Notes: generated from the letters alone by a model not told the origin. DNA of 64,000 nt from Lysobacteraceae bacterium (GCA_028870665.1 JAGWPB010000001.1:1-64000), one strand, 5' to 3'. Positions 20,096 to 29,339 are shown, counted from the first letter of the stretch. Made by a program: numbers and translations.

Positions 20096-20617
20096 CTACA
20101 GCCGCAGCCGGCCGTTGCGCCGCAACGACAGCGTGAACATCATGCCGCTGACGCCGTTGAACAGCAGCGCGATGCCGAGCAGGGTCCCCGGCGCCCACAC
20201 GCTGCTTGCCGGCCAGCCGAAACCGATCATCAGGCCCAGCAGCAGCGTGACCAACCCATCCGCCAGCAGCCATCCGGCGCCGACCACGTCGCGATGGCGG
20301 CTCCAGGCGATCAGACGCATGATGCCGCCGACGAAGAACACCAGCGCCAGCAACAGGGTCAGGCTGGCCAGCGCCAACCCGGGGACCAGGGCGAGATACA
20401 GGCCGCTGGCGAGATACAGCAGTCCCAGCAGAACATGCCAGAGGCGGCTGCGCAGGCGCTGCGGATGCCAGGCACCACCCAGTTGCAGGACGCCGCCGAG
20501 AATCAGGGCCCACGCCATCACCAGTGCCGCCAGCAAGCCCGCCAGCAGTGGCAGCGCGATCGCCAGCGCGCCGACCACGATCAACCCCAGCCACCACACG
20601 ATCCAGCCGATGCCCAT
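20096..20617 (-). CDS. HdeD-family membrane protein (DUF308)
   Basis: This 173-residue, very hydrophobic protein has six predicted membrane segments arranged as paired DUF308-type repeats (WIVWWLGLIVVGALAIALPL; LLLGLLYLASGLYLALVPG; LLADGLVTLLLGLMIGFGWP). HdeD in E. coli is linked to acid resistance at high cell density, but most homologues are uncharacterised. It converges with the GGDEF-EAL gene with only a 4-base gap and diverges from the Dph6-like gene. Confidence 0.82.
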   Translation of the reverse strand: MGIGWIVWWLGLIVVGALAIALPLLAGLLAALVMAWALILGGVLQLGGAWHPQRLRSRLWHVLLGLLYLASGLYLALVPGLALASLTLLLALVFFVGGIMRLIAWSRHRDVVGAGWLLADGLVTLLLGLMIGFGWPASSVWAPGTLLGIALLFNGVSGMMFTLSLRRNGRLRL

Positions 20618-20704
20618 GTCCGCGTCCCGTTGCCCGAGTCAAGCGCTCGATCATCCGAGCCCGCCTGCCGCGCCGCAAGCTCCGGCACCCCGCAGGCGGC
20701 GATC

Positions 20705-21394
20705 GTGAACCGCGCGCGGCGCGACGTGCTGCTGGCGTGGAGCGGCGGCAAGGATTGCCTGATGGCACTGGCACGACTGGTCGCCGATCCGGATTGGCAC
20801 GTCGCAGGCCTGCTGACCACGGTCACGCGACCATTCGATCGCGTCGCGATGCACGGCATTCGCCGCGACGTGCTGCGGGCGCAGGCCCGAGCACTGGGAC
20901 TGCCGCTGATCGAATCGGAACTGGACTGGCCGGCATCCAATGCCAGCTATGAAACGGGATTCGCCGCCTCGCTGGCGACGGCGCGCGAACGCTGGCCCGG
21001 CCTCGACCGGGTCGCCTTCGGCGATCTGTTCCTCGCCGACGTGCGCACCTGGCGCGAGGCGCTGCTGCGGCGCTGCGGCTGGCACGGCGTGTTCCCGCTT
21101 TGGGGCGAGGACACCACCGGCCTTGCCCGCCGTTTCGTCGCCGCCGGCCACCGCGCCGTCCTGACCTGCGTCGACACCACCCAGCTCGATGCCGGCTTTG
21201 CCGGTCGCGACTTCGATGCCGCCCTGCTCGACGCGTTGCCGGCCGCCTGCGATCCCTGCGGCGAGCAGGGTGAATTCCACACGTTGAGCCATGCGGGACC
21301 GTTGTTCGCCACGCCCCTGCGGCTCAGGCGCGGCATCAGCTTGCTCCGCGAGGATCGCTTCCAGTACACGGACTTCCTGCTCGCTGGCGAGTGA
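20705..21394 (+). CDS. Dph6-like ATP pyrophosphatase (adenine nucleotide alpha hydrolase)
   Basis: This 229-residue N-type ATP pyrophosphatase has the PP-loop LLAWSGGKDCLMAL near the amino end. It continues with AMHGIRRDVLRAQARALGLPL, FGDLFLADVRTWREALLRRCG and a conserved end GEFHTLSHAGPLF. Eukaryotic Dph6 is diphthine-ammonia ligase; bacteria lack diphthamide, so the bacterial role is unknown, probably an ATP-dependent amidation. The start is a GTG at 20705 preceded by AGGCGGC. The frame is open much further upstream, but homology begins here and the extension overlaps hdeD on the other strand. Confidence 0.8.
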   Translation: MNRARRDVLLAWSGGKDCLMALARLVADPDWHVAGLLTTVTRPFDRVAMHGIRRDVLRAQARALGLPLIESELDWPASNASYETGFAASLATARERWPGLDRVAFGDLFLADVRTWREALLRRCGWHGVFPLWGEDTTGLARRFVAAGHRAVLTCVDTTQLDAGFAGRDFDAALLDALPAACDPCGEQGEFHTLSHAGPLFATPLRLRRGISLLREDRFQYTDFLLAGE

Positions 21395-21441
21395 CCATCA
21401 CGGCGGAACGGCGGTTCGATTGCCTCCAGTTCGCCTCTGGG

Positions 21442-21472
21442 AAACACCCGCGCCGATCGACGCGGGTGTTTT
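21442..21472 (+). terminator. Rho-independent terminator after Dph6-like gene
   Basis: AAACACCCGCG and CGCGGGTGTTT form a perfect 11-bp stem with loop CCGATCGA, followed by T. It starts 48 bases after the stop codon. It is the clearest intrinsic terminator in the window. Confidence 0.85.
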
Positions 21473-21484
21473 CCCGGTCTCTCA

Positions 21485-21636
21485 GGAAGGTCTGAACAAG
21501 TTCAGATCTTCCTCAAGTCCTGGATGGCTTGCCGCGCATCGAGCACGCACGTGCCTGATGCGGCGTAGCCGAGTCCGGACCGGTGCCGGACCCGGCGCCC
21601 TCTGACAAGTCCTGGATGGACTGGTTCAGAGGTTCC
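21485..21636 (-). repeat. Dispersed ~150-bp repeat, copy A
   Basis: The left end is a near-perfect inverted repeat (AGGAAGGTCTGAAC ... AGTTCAGATCTTCCT, 21484-21514). Inside, CAAGTCCTGGATGG occurs twice (21514-21527 and 21606-21619). The reverse complement shares long blocks with 26423-26570: CAGAGGGC(G/A)CCGGGTCCGG, CGCCGCATCA, GCGCGGCAAG and the GAGGAA...CCTTCC end. The two copies are in opposite orientation. No transposase is present, so it is a non-autonomous or structural intergenic repeat. Confidence 0.7.
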
Positions 21637-21644
21637 CCCCAAGT

Positions 21645-23816
21645 TCAGTGACCCGACGCCGCGGCAGCCGGAGCCTTCTTGATGCCGAGATTCCAGGCCA
21701 TGAACGCCGCGATGTCGGCGCTTTGCTGGATGCGCTTGTCGGTCGGCATGTAGCCGTGGCTGGTCTGCGTCTCGACACGGATCAGGATCGGATGAGCACA
21801 AGCCTGCGCGTGCTGCATCGCTGCCGTGAACTTGTACGAATGGCTGGGCACGACACGATCATCGTGATCGGCGGTGCTGATGATGGTCGGCGGATAGCAG
21901 GTTCCGGCGCGCACGTTCTGCAGCGGCGAGTACTTGATCAGCCACTGGAAGGCCTGGGGATTGTTGGGGTCGCCGTACTCCGGCTCCCACAACGCGCCAC
22001 CGGAGAATTTCTCGTAACGCAGCATGTCGAGCACGCCGGCACCGGCGTAGGCCGCGCCGAACAGGTGCGGATGCTCGGTGATGCTGGCACCGACCAGCAG
22101 GCCACCGTTGGAATAGCCCTCGATGCCCAGATGCGGCGTCGCGGTGATCTTCTCGCGGATCAGGTATTTGGCCGCCCAGGCGAAGTCGTCGAACACGTTC
22201 TGCTTGTTGCCGAGCATGCCGGCATGGTGCCAGGCCTCGCCGTATTCACCGCCGCCGCGCAGGTTGGCCACCGCGTAGACACCCCCCATTTCGAGCCAGA
22301 CCGGCACCAGCGGGCTGTAGCCGGGAGTGACGCTGATATCGAAGCCCCCGTAGGCATAGAGCAGGGTCGGATTCCTGCCGTCGAGTTTCAGACCTTTGCG
22401 CGCGGTGATGAACATCGGGATCCGGGTGCCATCCTTGGAGCGGTAGAACACCTGGCGAGTCTCGAACCGGGACGGATCGAACGACAACGGCGGTTTGAAG
22501 AACACATGGTTGCCGGCGGTCGCCACGTCGTAGCGATAGACGCTGGTGGGATACAGGAACGAGGTGAAGGCATAGAACAGCTGCGGTGAGTCGGCCTGCC
22601 CCGACAGTCCGCCGACCGAACCGATGCCCGGCAGCGGCAGCGTCCCCTTGAGCTTGCCGTCGGGCGAGTACAGGCTGACCTCGCTCTTGACGTCGACCAG
22701 GCGCTCGACGACCACGTCGCCGCCGGCCAGCAGCGCGCCCTGGATGACGTCCCTGCCCTGCGGCACCACGCTGCGCCAGTACGCCGGTGCCGGCTGATCA
22801 AGCCGGAACGCGACGATCCGGCCACGCGGCGCATCACGCGTCGTCAGCAGGTACACGGTGTCGCCGAGATTGCCGACCGGCGTGTAGCCGGCATCGTTGC
22901 CGGTGAACAACGGCTTCAGCGGCGCACCCACATCGGGGTGCGCGGGGTCGCCGAGATCGGCGACGTACAGCTCATTGTGGGTCGAGGTGCCGTTGACCAG
23001 ATACACGAACAGGTAGCGGCCGTCATGGCTGACGCTGCCGCCGATGATCCACTCGGGCAGGTCGGGGCGCGCGTAGATCCGGCGATCGGCCGATTGCGGG
23101 GTGCCGAGCACGTGATAGTAAAGCGCCTGGTCGCGGACCCGGTCGCTGATGGCCTGGCCCTTGGGCGGAGCGGGATAGCGCGAGTAGAAAAAGCCCTTGT
23201 CGTCCCGGGTCCAGGCGATGCCGGAGAACTTCACCCAATGCACTTCGTCGGCCAGATCCCTGCCGCTGGCGACATCGCGCACGTGCAGCGTCTCCCAGTC
23301 CGAACCGCCCTGGGACAGGCCGTAGGCGAGATAGCGTCCGTCGGGCGAGGGCTGGTCGTCGAGCAGGGCGATCGATCCGTCCCTGGACAGCGTGTTGGGA
23401 TCGAGCAGCTCGCGCGGCTTGCCGTGGAGGCCGTCCTGCACGTAGAGCACCGACTGGTTCTGCAAGCCGCTGTTCTTGCCGAAGAACAGCTTGCCGCCCT
23501 TGAGCGTCGGCACGCCGACTTTGGGATAGTTCCACAGCGTCGTCAGCCGCTGCTTGATCCATGCGCGCAGCGGAATCGCGGCGAGATAGCGTGCGGTCAA
23601 TGCATTCTCGGCAGCGACCCAGCGGTCCACCCCGGGGCTGTCGAGGGTTTCCATCCACTGATACGGTGCCGGCACCTTGACCGTGCCGTAGGTATCCACC
23701 GTCGCGGCCCGCTCGGCCGGAGGGTACCCGAGCATTCCGGCAACCGGCGCCTGCGCCATGGCCACTCCCGCGAAGGCCAGCGCGAAGCCGGCCACGCTGC
23801 ATGCGATCCTGCTCAT
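21645..23816 (-). CDS. Prolyl oligopeptidase (S9A), exported
   Basis: This 723-residue serine peptidase cleaves after proline in short peptides. It has a signal peptide (MSRIACSVAGFALAFAGVAMAQA), so it acts in the periplasm or outside. An amino-terminal segment and seven-bladed propeller (blocks such as DDQPSPDGRYLAYGLSQGG and DDKGFFYSRYPAP) precede the hydrolase domain, with Ser in GIEGYSNGGLLV, Asp in ADHDDRVVP and His in TSHGYMPTD. YAYGGFDIS and NLRGGGEYGEAWH mark the oxyanion region. The ATG at 23816 begins the signal peptide and has GGGAGG upstream; the longer frame is rejected. It stands downstream of, and on the same strand as, prmC with a 98-base gap. Confidence 0.93.
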   Translation of the reverse strand: MSRIACSVAGFALAFAGVAMAQAPVAGMLGYPPAERAATVDTYGTVKVPAPYQWMETLDSPGVDRWVAAENALTARYLAAIPLRAWIKQRLTTLWNYPKVGVPTLKGGKLFFGKNSGLQNQSVLYVQDGLHGKPRELLDPNTLSRDGSIALLDDQPSPDGRYLAYGLSQGGSDWETLHVRDVASGRDLADEVHWVKFSGIAWTRDDKGFFYSRYPAPPKGQAISDRVRDQALYYHVLGTPQSADRRIYARPDLPEWIIGGSVSHDGRYLFVYLVNGTSTHNELYVADLGDPAHPDVGAPLKPLFTGNDAGYTPVGNLGDTVYLLTTRDAPRGRIVAFRLDQPAPAYWRSVVPQGRDVIQGALLAGGDVVVERLVDVKSEVSLYSPDGKLKGTLPLPGIGSVGGLSGQADSPQLFYAFTSFLYPTSVYRYDVATAGNHVFFKPPLSFDPSRFETRQVFYRSKDGTRIPMFITARKGLKLDGRNPTLLYAYGGFDISVTPGYSPLVPVWLEMGGVYAVANLRGGGEYGEAWHHAGMLGNKQNVFDDFAWAAKYLIREKITATPHLGIEGYSNGGLLVGASITEHPHLFGAAYAGAGVLDMLRYEKFSGGALWEPEYGDPNNPQAFQWLIKYSPLQNVRAGTCYPPTIISTADHDDRVVPSHSYKFTAAMQHAQACAHPILIRVETQTSHGYMPTDKRIQQSADIAAFMAWNLGIKKAPAAAASGH

Positions 23817-23914
23817 CACATCCTCCCATACGGCGGGACGACTGCTGCGTTCGCGACACCCGCCTCCACCGCGAACAGCCGCATTATGGCCGGGCGCGAC
23901 GGGCTGCGGCACCC

Positions 23915-24754
23915 TCATCGCGGACGCCGGCCCAGACTGACCCGTTCACGGTCCTCGAGGTCGCGTTCACAGGCAACCTGCGTGAAACCCGCGGCCGTCA
24001 GCAGGTCGCACACCGCGGGCCCCTGCTCCCATCCGTGCTCGAGCAGCAGCCAGCCTGCGGGACGCAGATGCCGGGGCGCGTCGCGCACGATCGTGCGGAT
24101 GGCGTCGAGCCCGTCGTCGCCCGCGACCAGCGCCGCGGCCGGCTCGAAACGCAGGTCGCCCATCGCGAGATGCGGATCGCCTGCGGCGATGTACGGCGGG
24201 TTCGCGACGATCAGGTCGAACGCGATCGTGCCCAGCGCGGCGCACCAGTCGCCGCGGGCAAAGCCGACGTTGGCCAGACCCAGCCGGGCGGCATTGCCGC
24301 GCGCCACCGACAGCGCAGCGGCGCTGACGTCGGTGGCCAGCACCTGCGCAAACGGCCGCTCGCGAGCAAGCGCCAGCGCGATCGCGCCACTGCCGGTACC
24401 CAGGTCGGCTACCCGCACGGCCTTGTCCTCGGGCATCCGCTGCAACGCCGCCTCGACCAGGCATTCGGTCTCGGGGCGCGGGATCAGAACCGCCGGGCCA
24501 ACCTCGACATCCAGCGTCCAGAACGCACGCGTGCCGGTCAGGTAGGCCAGCGGCTCGCCCGCGACGCGTCGCTGCAGCAGCGAGTGCAAGGTGGCGGACG
24601 TCGCGGGAGCCACCGCATCGCCGGCATGCGCATACAACCAGGCGCGCGGCTGGCGCAACGCGTGCGCGAGCAGCAGCTCGGCCTCGCGACGGGCATCCGG
24701 ACCCGCCAGCGCCTGCGTCGCGACGGTGAGCAGGGTGCGCACATCGGTCATCAT
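23915..24754 (-). CDS. prmC: Release-factor glutamine methyltransferase
   Basis: The 279-residue enzyme methylates the GGQ glutamine of RF1 and RF2 using S-adenosylmethionine. The amino-terminal helical domain (EAELLLAHALRQPRAWLYAH) is followed by FWTLDVEVGPAVLIPRPETE, the SAM-binding ADLGTGSGAIALALA and the catalytic VANPPYIA. The start is ATG 24754 or the next codon (MMTDVRTLL); the frame upstream lacks homology. It is divergent from oxyR. In many genomes prmC follows prfA, which is not seen here. Confidence 0.93.
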   Translation of the reverse strand: MMTDVRTLLTVATQALAGPDARREAELLLAHALRQPRAWLYAHAGDAVAPATSATLHSLLQRRVAGEPLAYLTGTRAFWTLDVEVGPAVLIPRPETECLVEAALQRMPEDKAVRVADLGTGSGAIALALARERPFAQVLATDVSAAALSVARGNAARLGLANVGFARGDWCAALGTIAFDLIVANPPYIAAGDPHLAMGDLRFEPAAALVAGDDGLDAIRTIVRDAPRHLRPAGWLLLEHGWEQGPAVCDLLTAAGFTQVACERDLEDRERVSLGRRPR

Positions 24755-24902
24755 CGAGGCCTGCGCAAGGGGGTCGGCAGCCGCAGATGGTAGCGGGGCC
24801 GGCCGCGGACGGTGCGCATCGGCTCGCCGGGCCGTGGCATGCGTTCCCATCGACAGCGACGATTGCTAGGATGCGAATGATAGACATCGTGAATCGAACG
24901 CC

Positions 24903-25847
24903 ATGAATCTGCGTGATCTGCGCTATCTCGTCGCCCTCGCCGAGCACCGCCATTTCGGGCGCGCCGCCGCCGCCTGCTTCGTCAGCCAGCCGACGCTGTC
25001 GACGCAGATCCGCAAGATCGAGGACGAACTGGAGGTCGCCCTCGTCGAGCGCACGCCGCGCAAGGTGCTGCTGACCGAGTGCGGACGCGAGATCGCCCTG
25101 CGCGCGCGCGAGGTACTCAACGAGATCGAGCAGATCCGCGCGATCGCGCGACGCACGCGGGATCCGGAATCAGGCACGCTGCGGCTGGGCATCTTCCCGA
25201 CCCTCGGACCCTACCTGCTGCCGCACGTCGTGCCGCAGCTGCGTGAACGGTTCCCGCGCCTCGAGCTGCTGCTGACCGAGGACAAGACCGAAGCCGTGCT
25301 GAAGCGGCTGCGCGAAGGGCAGCTCGACGCCGGCATCCTCGCCCTGCCGCTCCACGAGGATTCGCTGCACACCGAGTTCCTGTTCGAGGAGCCGTTCGTG
25401 CTGGCCACCCCGGATGGCCATCCGCTGGCGCACAAGAAGGAGCTGCGGCTGGCGGACCTCGCCGACCACAATCTGATGCTGCTGGAGGACGGCCATTGCC
25501 TGCGCGATCAGGCGCTGGAGGTCTGTCAGCTGGCCGGCGCCGGCGAGAAGTCCGGCTTTCGGGCCACCAGCCTGGAGACCCTGCGCCAGATGGTGGCCGC
25601 CAATGTCGGCATCACCCTGCTGCCGGTATTGGCCGTGCATCCGCCGGTGGCTCAGACCGGCAACGTCCATCTGGTGCCGTTCCGTGGCACCCCGCCCAGC
25701 CGCCGCATCGCCATGGCCTGGCGCAAGAGCTCGGCCATGACCGGTTTCCTCAAGCGCTTTGCCGCCGTCTTTCGCGAGCTGCCGCCGGCGCTGCTGCGGG
25801 TTGATGCGGAAACGCCGCGCCCGCGGCCGCGGCGGGCGGCGGCATAG
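24903..25847 (+). CDS. oxyR: Peroxide-sensing LysR regulator OxyR
   Basis: This 314-residue LysR-type activator responds to hydrogen peroxide by forming a disulfide. The amino-terminal winged helix (NLRDLRYLVALAEHRHFGRA, SQPTLSTQIRKIEDEL) precedes the effector domain. The redox pair falls at exactly the E. coli numbering, Cys199 and Cys208, in GHCLRDQALEVC, and RATSLETLRQMVAANVGITLLP is also conserved. A short AT-richer patch with ATAG just upstream (around 24880) could be part of an autoregulatory site, but I see no full consensus. Rubrerythrin follows on the same strand after 124 bases. Confidence 0.96.
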   Translation: MNLRDLRYLVALAEHRHFGRAAAACFVSQPTLSTQIRKIEDELEVALVERTPRKVLLTECGREIALRAREVLNEIEQIRAIARRTRDPESGTLRLGIFPTLGPYLLPHVVPQLRERFPRLELLLTEDKTEAVLKRLREGQLDAGILALPLHEDSLHTEFLFEEPFVLATPDGHPLAHKKELRLADLADHNLMLLEDGHCLRDQALEVCQLAGAGEKSGFRATSLETLRQMVAANVGITLLPVLAVHPPVAQTGNVHLVPFRGTPPSRRIAMAWRKSSAMTGFLKRFAAVFRELPPALLRVDAETPRPRPRRAAA

Positions 25848-25920
25848 ACAGCCCCCCTATCGCGACCATTGCCGATGTCGATTGCTCCCTGCCGCACGGC
25901 GGCGCTACATTTCGCTGCTT

Positions 25921-25937
25921 GATCGACCACGTCGATC
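25921..25937. promoter_or_regulatory. Palindrome upstream of rubrerythrin
   Basis: GATCGAC, CAC, GTCGATC is a perfect interrupted palindrome centred about 43 bases before the rubrerythrin start. It may be an operator in the oxyR-rbr intergenic region. It does not fit the OxyR consensus. Confidence 0.35.
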
Positions 25938-25971
25938 AGGATCATCCCAGCCGACGCCACGAGGTGACACC

Positions 25972-26391
25972 ATGAGCAAGCTCAAGGGCTCCAAGACCGA
26001 AGAGAATCTGAAGTACGCGTTCGCGGGCGAGTCGCAGGCCAACCGGCGCTACCTGTACTTCGCGCAGAAGGCCGACGTCGAAGGCTACAACGATGTCGCC
26101 GCGGTGTTCCGCTCGACCGCCGAAGGCGAGACCGGGCATGCGCATGGCCATCTCGAGTATCTCGAGCAGTGCGGCGATCCGGCCACCGGCCTGCCGTTCG
26201 GCGCCACCCAGGACAACCTCAAGAGCGCGATCGCCGGCGAGACCCACGAATACACCGACATGTATCCGGGCATGGCCAAGGCCGCGCGCAGCGAGGGCTT
26301 CGACGAGATCGCCGACTGGTTCGAGACGCTGGCCAAGGCCGAACGCTCGCACGCCAACCGCTTCCAGCGTGCACTGGACGAGGTCAGGTAA
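25972..26391 (+). CDS. Rubrerythrin (diiron domain only)
   Basis: This 139-residue ferritin-like diiron protein reduces hydrogen peroxide. Iron-ligand motifs are visible in [42 protein letters not shown] and [11 protein letters not shown] (repeated ExxH elements). It lacks the carboxy-terminal rubredoxin domain of classical rubrerythrins, so electrons must come from a separate donor. The next gene, an Fe-S oxidoreductase, is the likely partner, with DUF3501 after it. The ATG at 25972 is the family start ([13 protein letters not shown]) and follows a GAGGTGA ribosome binding site. Confidence 0.94.
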   Translation: MSKLKGSKTEENLKYAFAGESQANRRYLYFAQKADVEGYNDVAAVFRSTAEGETGHAHGHLEYLEQCGDPATGLPFGATQDNLKSAIAGETHEYTDMYPGMAKAARSEGFDEIADWFETLAKAERSHANRFQRALDEVR

Positions 26392-26422
26392 TCGCGTCCG
26401 CCGCGCGCGCGCCAGGAGCACC

Positions 26423-26570
26423 TCCATGGATTTGCCAACAGAGGGCACCGGGTCCGGCACGGATCCGGACTGCGCTCGCCGCATCAAGCGCGCGCGTGCC
26501 TGTGCGCGGCAAGTCATGTGCCCCTCCAGGCCCTGGCGTGAGGAAAGTCCGAAGCTGTTCCGGCCTTCCC
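26423..26570 (+). repeat. Dispersed ~150-bp repeat, copy B
   Basis: This is a diverged, inverted-orientation copy of the element at 21485-21636. It occupies most of the 248-base gap between rubrerythrin and the Fe-S oxidoreductase. The right end again can fold (GGAAAGTCCGAA ... TTCCGGCCTTCC). Short coding frames through it are not credible. Confidence 0.65.
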
Positions 26571-26639
26571 CCGGGCGCGCGGCCGGCCGCATCGGCCACG
26601 GCAGCGCCGTGACGACCGCCGCACGCACGGAACGGCACC

Positions 26640-27983
26640 ATGACTGACACCCGTACCCTGCCCCGCGAGGGCAATCTGGAGGCGCCGACGCGCCACCCGC
26701 TGGGCTGGACCGAACCTGGTTTCTACGACCGGGACGCGCTCGAGAGCGAGCTCGAGCGCGTGTTCGACATCTGCCATGGCTGCCGCCGCTGCGTCAGCCT
26801 GTGCCATGCCTTCCCCACCCTGTTCGACCTGATCGACGAGTCCGGCACCATGGAGGTCGACGGCGTGGCCAAGTCCGACTACGCCAAGGTCGTCGAGCAC
26901 TGCTATCTGTGCGACCTGTGCTACCAGACCAAGTGTCCGTATGTACCGCCGCATGCGTGGAACGTGGACTTCCCGCACTTGATGCTGCGCGCCAAGGCAC
27001 AGTCGTTCCGCACCGCGGGCGTGCCGTTCAAGGCGCGCGTCCTGTCCAGCACCACGGCGATGGGGCGATTCGCATCGATTCCCATCGTGGTCGATGTCGT
27101 CAACGCCGCCAACCGCAGCCCGACGGCGCGCAAGCTGCTCGACAAGGCGCTGGGCGTGCATCCCGACGCGCGCGTACCGACCTTCCACAGCGACACCGCG
27201 CGCAAGCGGCTCAAACATGCCACCGCGTCGGGTGACGGCACACCGGCCGGACGCACGCGCGGCAAGCTGGTGATCTTCGCCACCTGCCACTGCAACGTGT
27301 CCGAGCCCGGCGTGGTCGAGGACCTGCTCGCGGTGATGGCACACAATGGTGTTCCCAGCAGGCTGGTTTCACGCGAAGTCTGCTGCGGCATGCCCAAGCT
27401 GGAACTGGGCGACCTCGACAGCGTGGCGAAGTACAAAGAGCACAACATCCCCCTCCTGGCCGCCGCGGTGCGCGAGGGGCACGACCTCACCGCCGCGATC
27501 CCTTCCTGCGTGCTGATGTTCAAGCAGGAGCTGCCGCTGATGTTCCCCGACGACGCCGACGTGCAGTTGGTGAAGCGGCACTTCTACGATCCGTTCGAGT
27601 ACCTGATGGAGCGCCACCGAGCCGGCAGGCTGCGCACCGACTTCCGCAACCCGCTGGGCAAGATCGCCTGGCAGGTGGCCTGCCACCAGCGGGTGCAGAA
27701 CATCGGGCCGAAGACGCGCGAGATCCTTGCGCTGGTGCCGGGCACCGAGGTCGCCGCCATCGAGCGCTGCTCGGGCCACGACGGCACTTATGGCGTCAAG
27801 ACCTCGACCTATCCGATCGCGCGCAAGATCGCAAGGCCGGTGGAGGCGCGCGTGCGCCAGGAGGACCCGGCGCATTTCACCAGCGACTGCCCGATGGCCG
27901 GCGCGCACATCGCGCACGGCCTGGGCGATGCGCCCGCCGCCGAGCATCCGCTGAGCCTGCTGCGGCACGCTTACGGCATCTGA
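26640..27983 (+). CDS. GlpC/HdrD-like Fe-S oxidoreductase of the rubrerythrin module
   Basis: The 447-residue protein has two [4Fe-4S] ferredoxin motifs ([14 protein letters not shown] and [13 protein letters not shown], residues ~45-105). Two CCG (heterodisulfide-reductase-type) cysteine domains follow (ATCHCN ... [11 protein letters not shown], and VACHQR ... ERCSGHDG). It resembles GlpC/HdrD electron-transfer subunits but lacks membrane helices. The order rubrerythrin, this gene, DUF3501 recurs in other proteobacteria, and it probably delivers electrons to rubrerythrin for peroxide reduction. The electron source is unknown. Confidence 0.85.
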   Translation: MTDTRTLPREGNLEAPTRHPLGWTEPGFYDRDALESELERVFDICHGCRRCVSLCHAFPTLFDLIDESGTMEVDGVAKSDYAKVVEHCYLCDLCYQTKCPYVPPHAWNVDFPHLMLRAKAQSFRTAGVPFKARVLSSTTAMGRFASIPIVVDVVNAANRSPTARKLLDKALGVHPDARVPTFHSDTARKRLKHATASGDGTPAGRTRGKLVIFATCHCNVSEPGVVEDLLAVMAHNGVPSRLVSREVCCGMPKLELGDLDSVAKYKEHNIPLLAAAVREGHDLTAAIPSCVLMFKQELPLMFPDDADVQLVKRHFYDPFEYLMERHRAGRLRTDFRNPLGKIAWQVACHQRVQNIGPKTREILALVPGTEVAAIERCSGHDGTYGVKTSTYPIARKIARPVEARVRQEDPAHFTSDCPMAGAHIAHGLGDAPAAEHPLSLLRHAYGI

Positions 27984-28094
27984 AAATCATCACTCCGGTC
28001 GAGGCAGTGGCCGGGGCAAGGCATGCGGACGCGGCCAACCGGCCGCTCCGGATCGGTTTCTCCCGTGCGGGCCGCATCGCCCGCGGAGTCGGCC

Positions 28095-28676
28095 ATGCGC
28101 AAACTCGCCCACGACCAGCTGCTGACCCTCGAATCCTACGCACGCCAGCGCAAGGACTTCCGCGCCCGCGTCATGGCGCACAAGAAGCGCCGCTCGGTGC
28201 ACCTGGGCGAGCACGTGACGCTGCTGTTCGAAGATCGCCTGACCGTCCAGTACCAGGTGCAGGAGATGCTGCGCGTCGAGCGCATCTTCGAGCCCGAGGG
28301 CATCGCCGACGAACTCGATGCCTACAATCCGCTGATCCCGGACGGCCGCAACCTCAAGGCCACCCTGCTGATCGAATATCCCGACATCGACGAGCGCCAG
28401 CGCGCGCTGGCGGCGCTGCGCGGCATCGAGGACGTGGTCACGCTGACCGTTGCCGGCCACGCCGCGGTCACCGCGATCGCCGACGAGGATCTCGAACGCA
28501 GCAACGACAGCAAGACTTCGGCGGTGCACTTCCTGCGTTTCGAACTGACGCCGGCGATGATCGCCGCGTGGCAGCGCGACGCAGCCGTGACGCTGGCGGT
28601 CGGTCATGCGGGCTATGACGCGCGCGTCGAACTGGACGCCGCCACCCGCGACGCGCTGGCGGCCGACTTCGCCTGA
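28095..28676 (+). CDS. DUF3501 protein
   Basis: The 193-residue protein of unknown function starts MRKLAHDQLLTLESYARQR and contains RRSVHLGEHVTLLFEDRLTVQYQVQEMLR, typical of DUF3501. It is usually encoded beside rubrerythrin and the CCG-domain Fe-S protein, as here. No membrane segment, signal peptide or obvious metal motif is visible. An in-frame ATG at 28023 would add 24 residues without homology. It is probably an accessory factor in the peroxide-reducing module. Confidence 0.82.
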   Translation: MRKLAHDQLLTLESYARQRKDFRARVMAHKKRRSVHLGEHVTLLFEDRLTVQYQVQEMLRVERIFEPEGIADELDAYNPLIPDGRNLKATLLIEYPDIDERQRALAALRGIEDVVTLTVAGHAAVTAIADEDLERSNDSKTSAVHFLRFELTPAMIAAWQRDAAVTLAVGHAGYDARVELDAATRDALAADFA

Positions 28677-28702
28677 GTGGCCGCCGCCGGCAGAATGCAG
28701 GC

Positions 28703-29305
28703 ATGAGACGCCCGACTCTGCTGATCCTGCTGTTGCTGGCCGCATGGGGCGGCTTGTCGTGGTGGCAATCGCGCCCGCTGCAGCATTCGCCCGGAGTGCT
28801 GGTCACCGAAGCACCGCAGCAACGGCCACTGGCCGGCGCGCTGACGCTGCCTGACGACGCTGCTTACCGCCTGACGCCGCGCGCGCGCTTCGATCTCAGC
28901 GCCCGCGTGCTGTCACGTGCCGACTACCGCTTCGATGCCGGTGCCGATCTGGTACCGACCGATCTTGCGCTGGGCTGGCAGCAGATGTCGGATAGCGCGG
29001 TGCTCGACCGGATCAAGATCAGCCAGGCCAACCGCTTCTATTTCTGGAGCGTGCGCCGGTTTCCGATTCCGCGTCGCGCGATCGAAACCGAGAGCGCGAA
29101 CATGCACCTGATTCCAGCCGACGCCGAGGTGCGGCGCGAGCTTGAACGCGTGCGTGTCGGCGACGTGATCACCCTGGACGGCTATCTGGTCGACGCGCAC
29201 CGTGCCGACGGCTTCGTCTGGCGTACGTCACTGACCCGCGACGACACCGGCGCCGGCGCCTGCGAGCTGGTTTATGTCGAACAGCTGAGCATCGCGCCGC
29301 GCTGA
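28703..29305 (+). CDS. Conserved membrane-anchored protein of unknown function
   Basis: This 200-residue protein has an amino-terminal anchor or signal sequence (MRRPTLLILLLLAAWGGLSWW) and a mainly polar remainder containing YRFDAGADLVPTDLALGW, RFPIPRRAIETESANMHLIPA and GDVITLDGYLV. Proteins of this appearance occur in several proteobacteria but I cannot name a domain. It lies 26 bases after DUF3501 and may be cotranscribed with it. The gap to bufA1 downstream is 171 bases. Confidence 0.75.
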   Translation: MRRPTLLILLLLAAWGGLSWWQSRPLQHSPGVLVTEAPQQRPLAGALTLPDDAAYRLTPRARFDLSARVLSRADYRFDAGADLVPTDLALGWQQMSDSAVLDRIKISQANRFYFWSVRRFPIPRRAIETESANMHLIPADAEVRRELERVRVGDVITLDGYLVDAHRADGFVWRTSLTRDDTGAGACELVYVEQLSIAPR

Positions 29306-29325
29306 ACAACGCGGCATGCTGCCCG

Positions 29326-29339
29326 CGGACGCACGTCCG
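29326..29339. other. Small hairpin in the bufA1 leader gap
   Basis: CGGACG, CA, CGTCCG is a short perfect inverted repeat 21 bases after the previous stop codon. The remaining ~137 bases to bufA1 should hold its promoter, but I could not find a convincing ECF-type -35/-10 pair. Confidence 0.3.

Noticed and set aside
25848..25920. OxyR binding site before rubrerythrin
   Set aside because: An ATAG...CTAT pair occurs, but the spacing is 9 rather than 7 and the second half of the consensus is missing.
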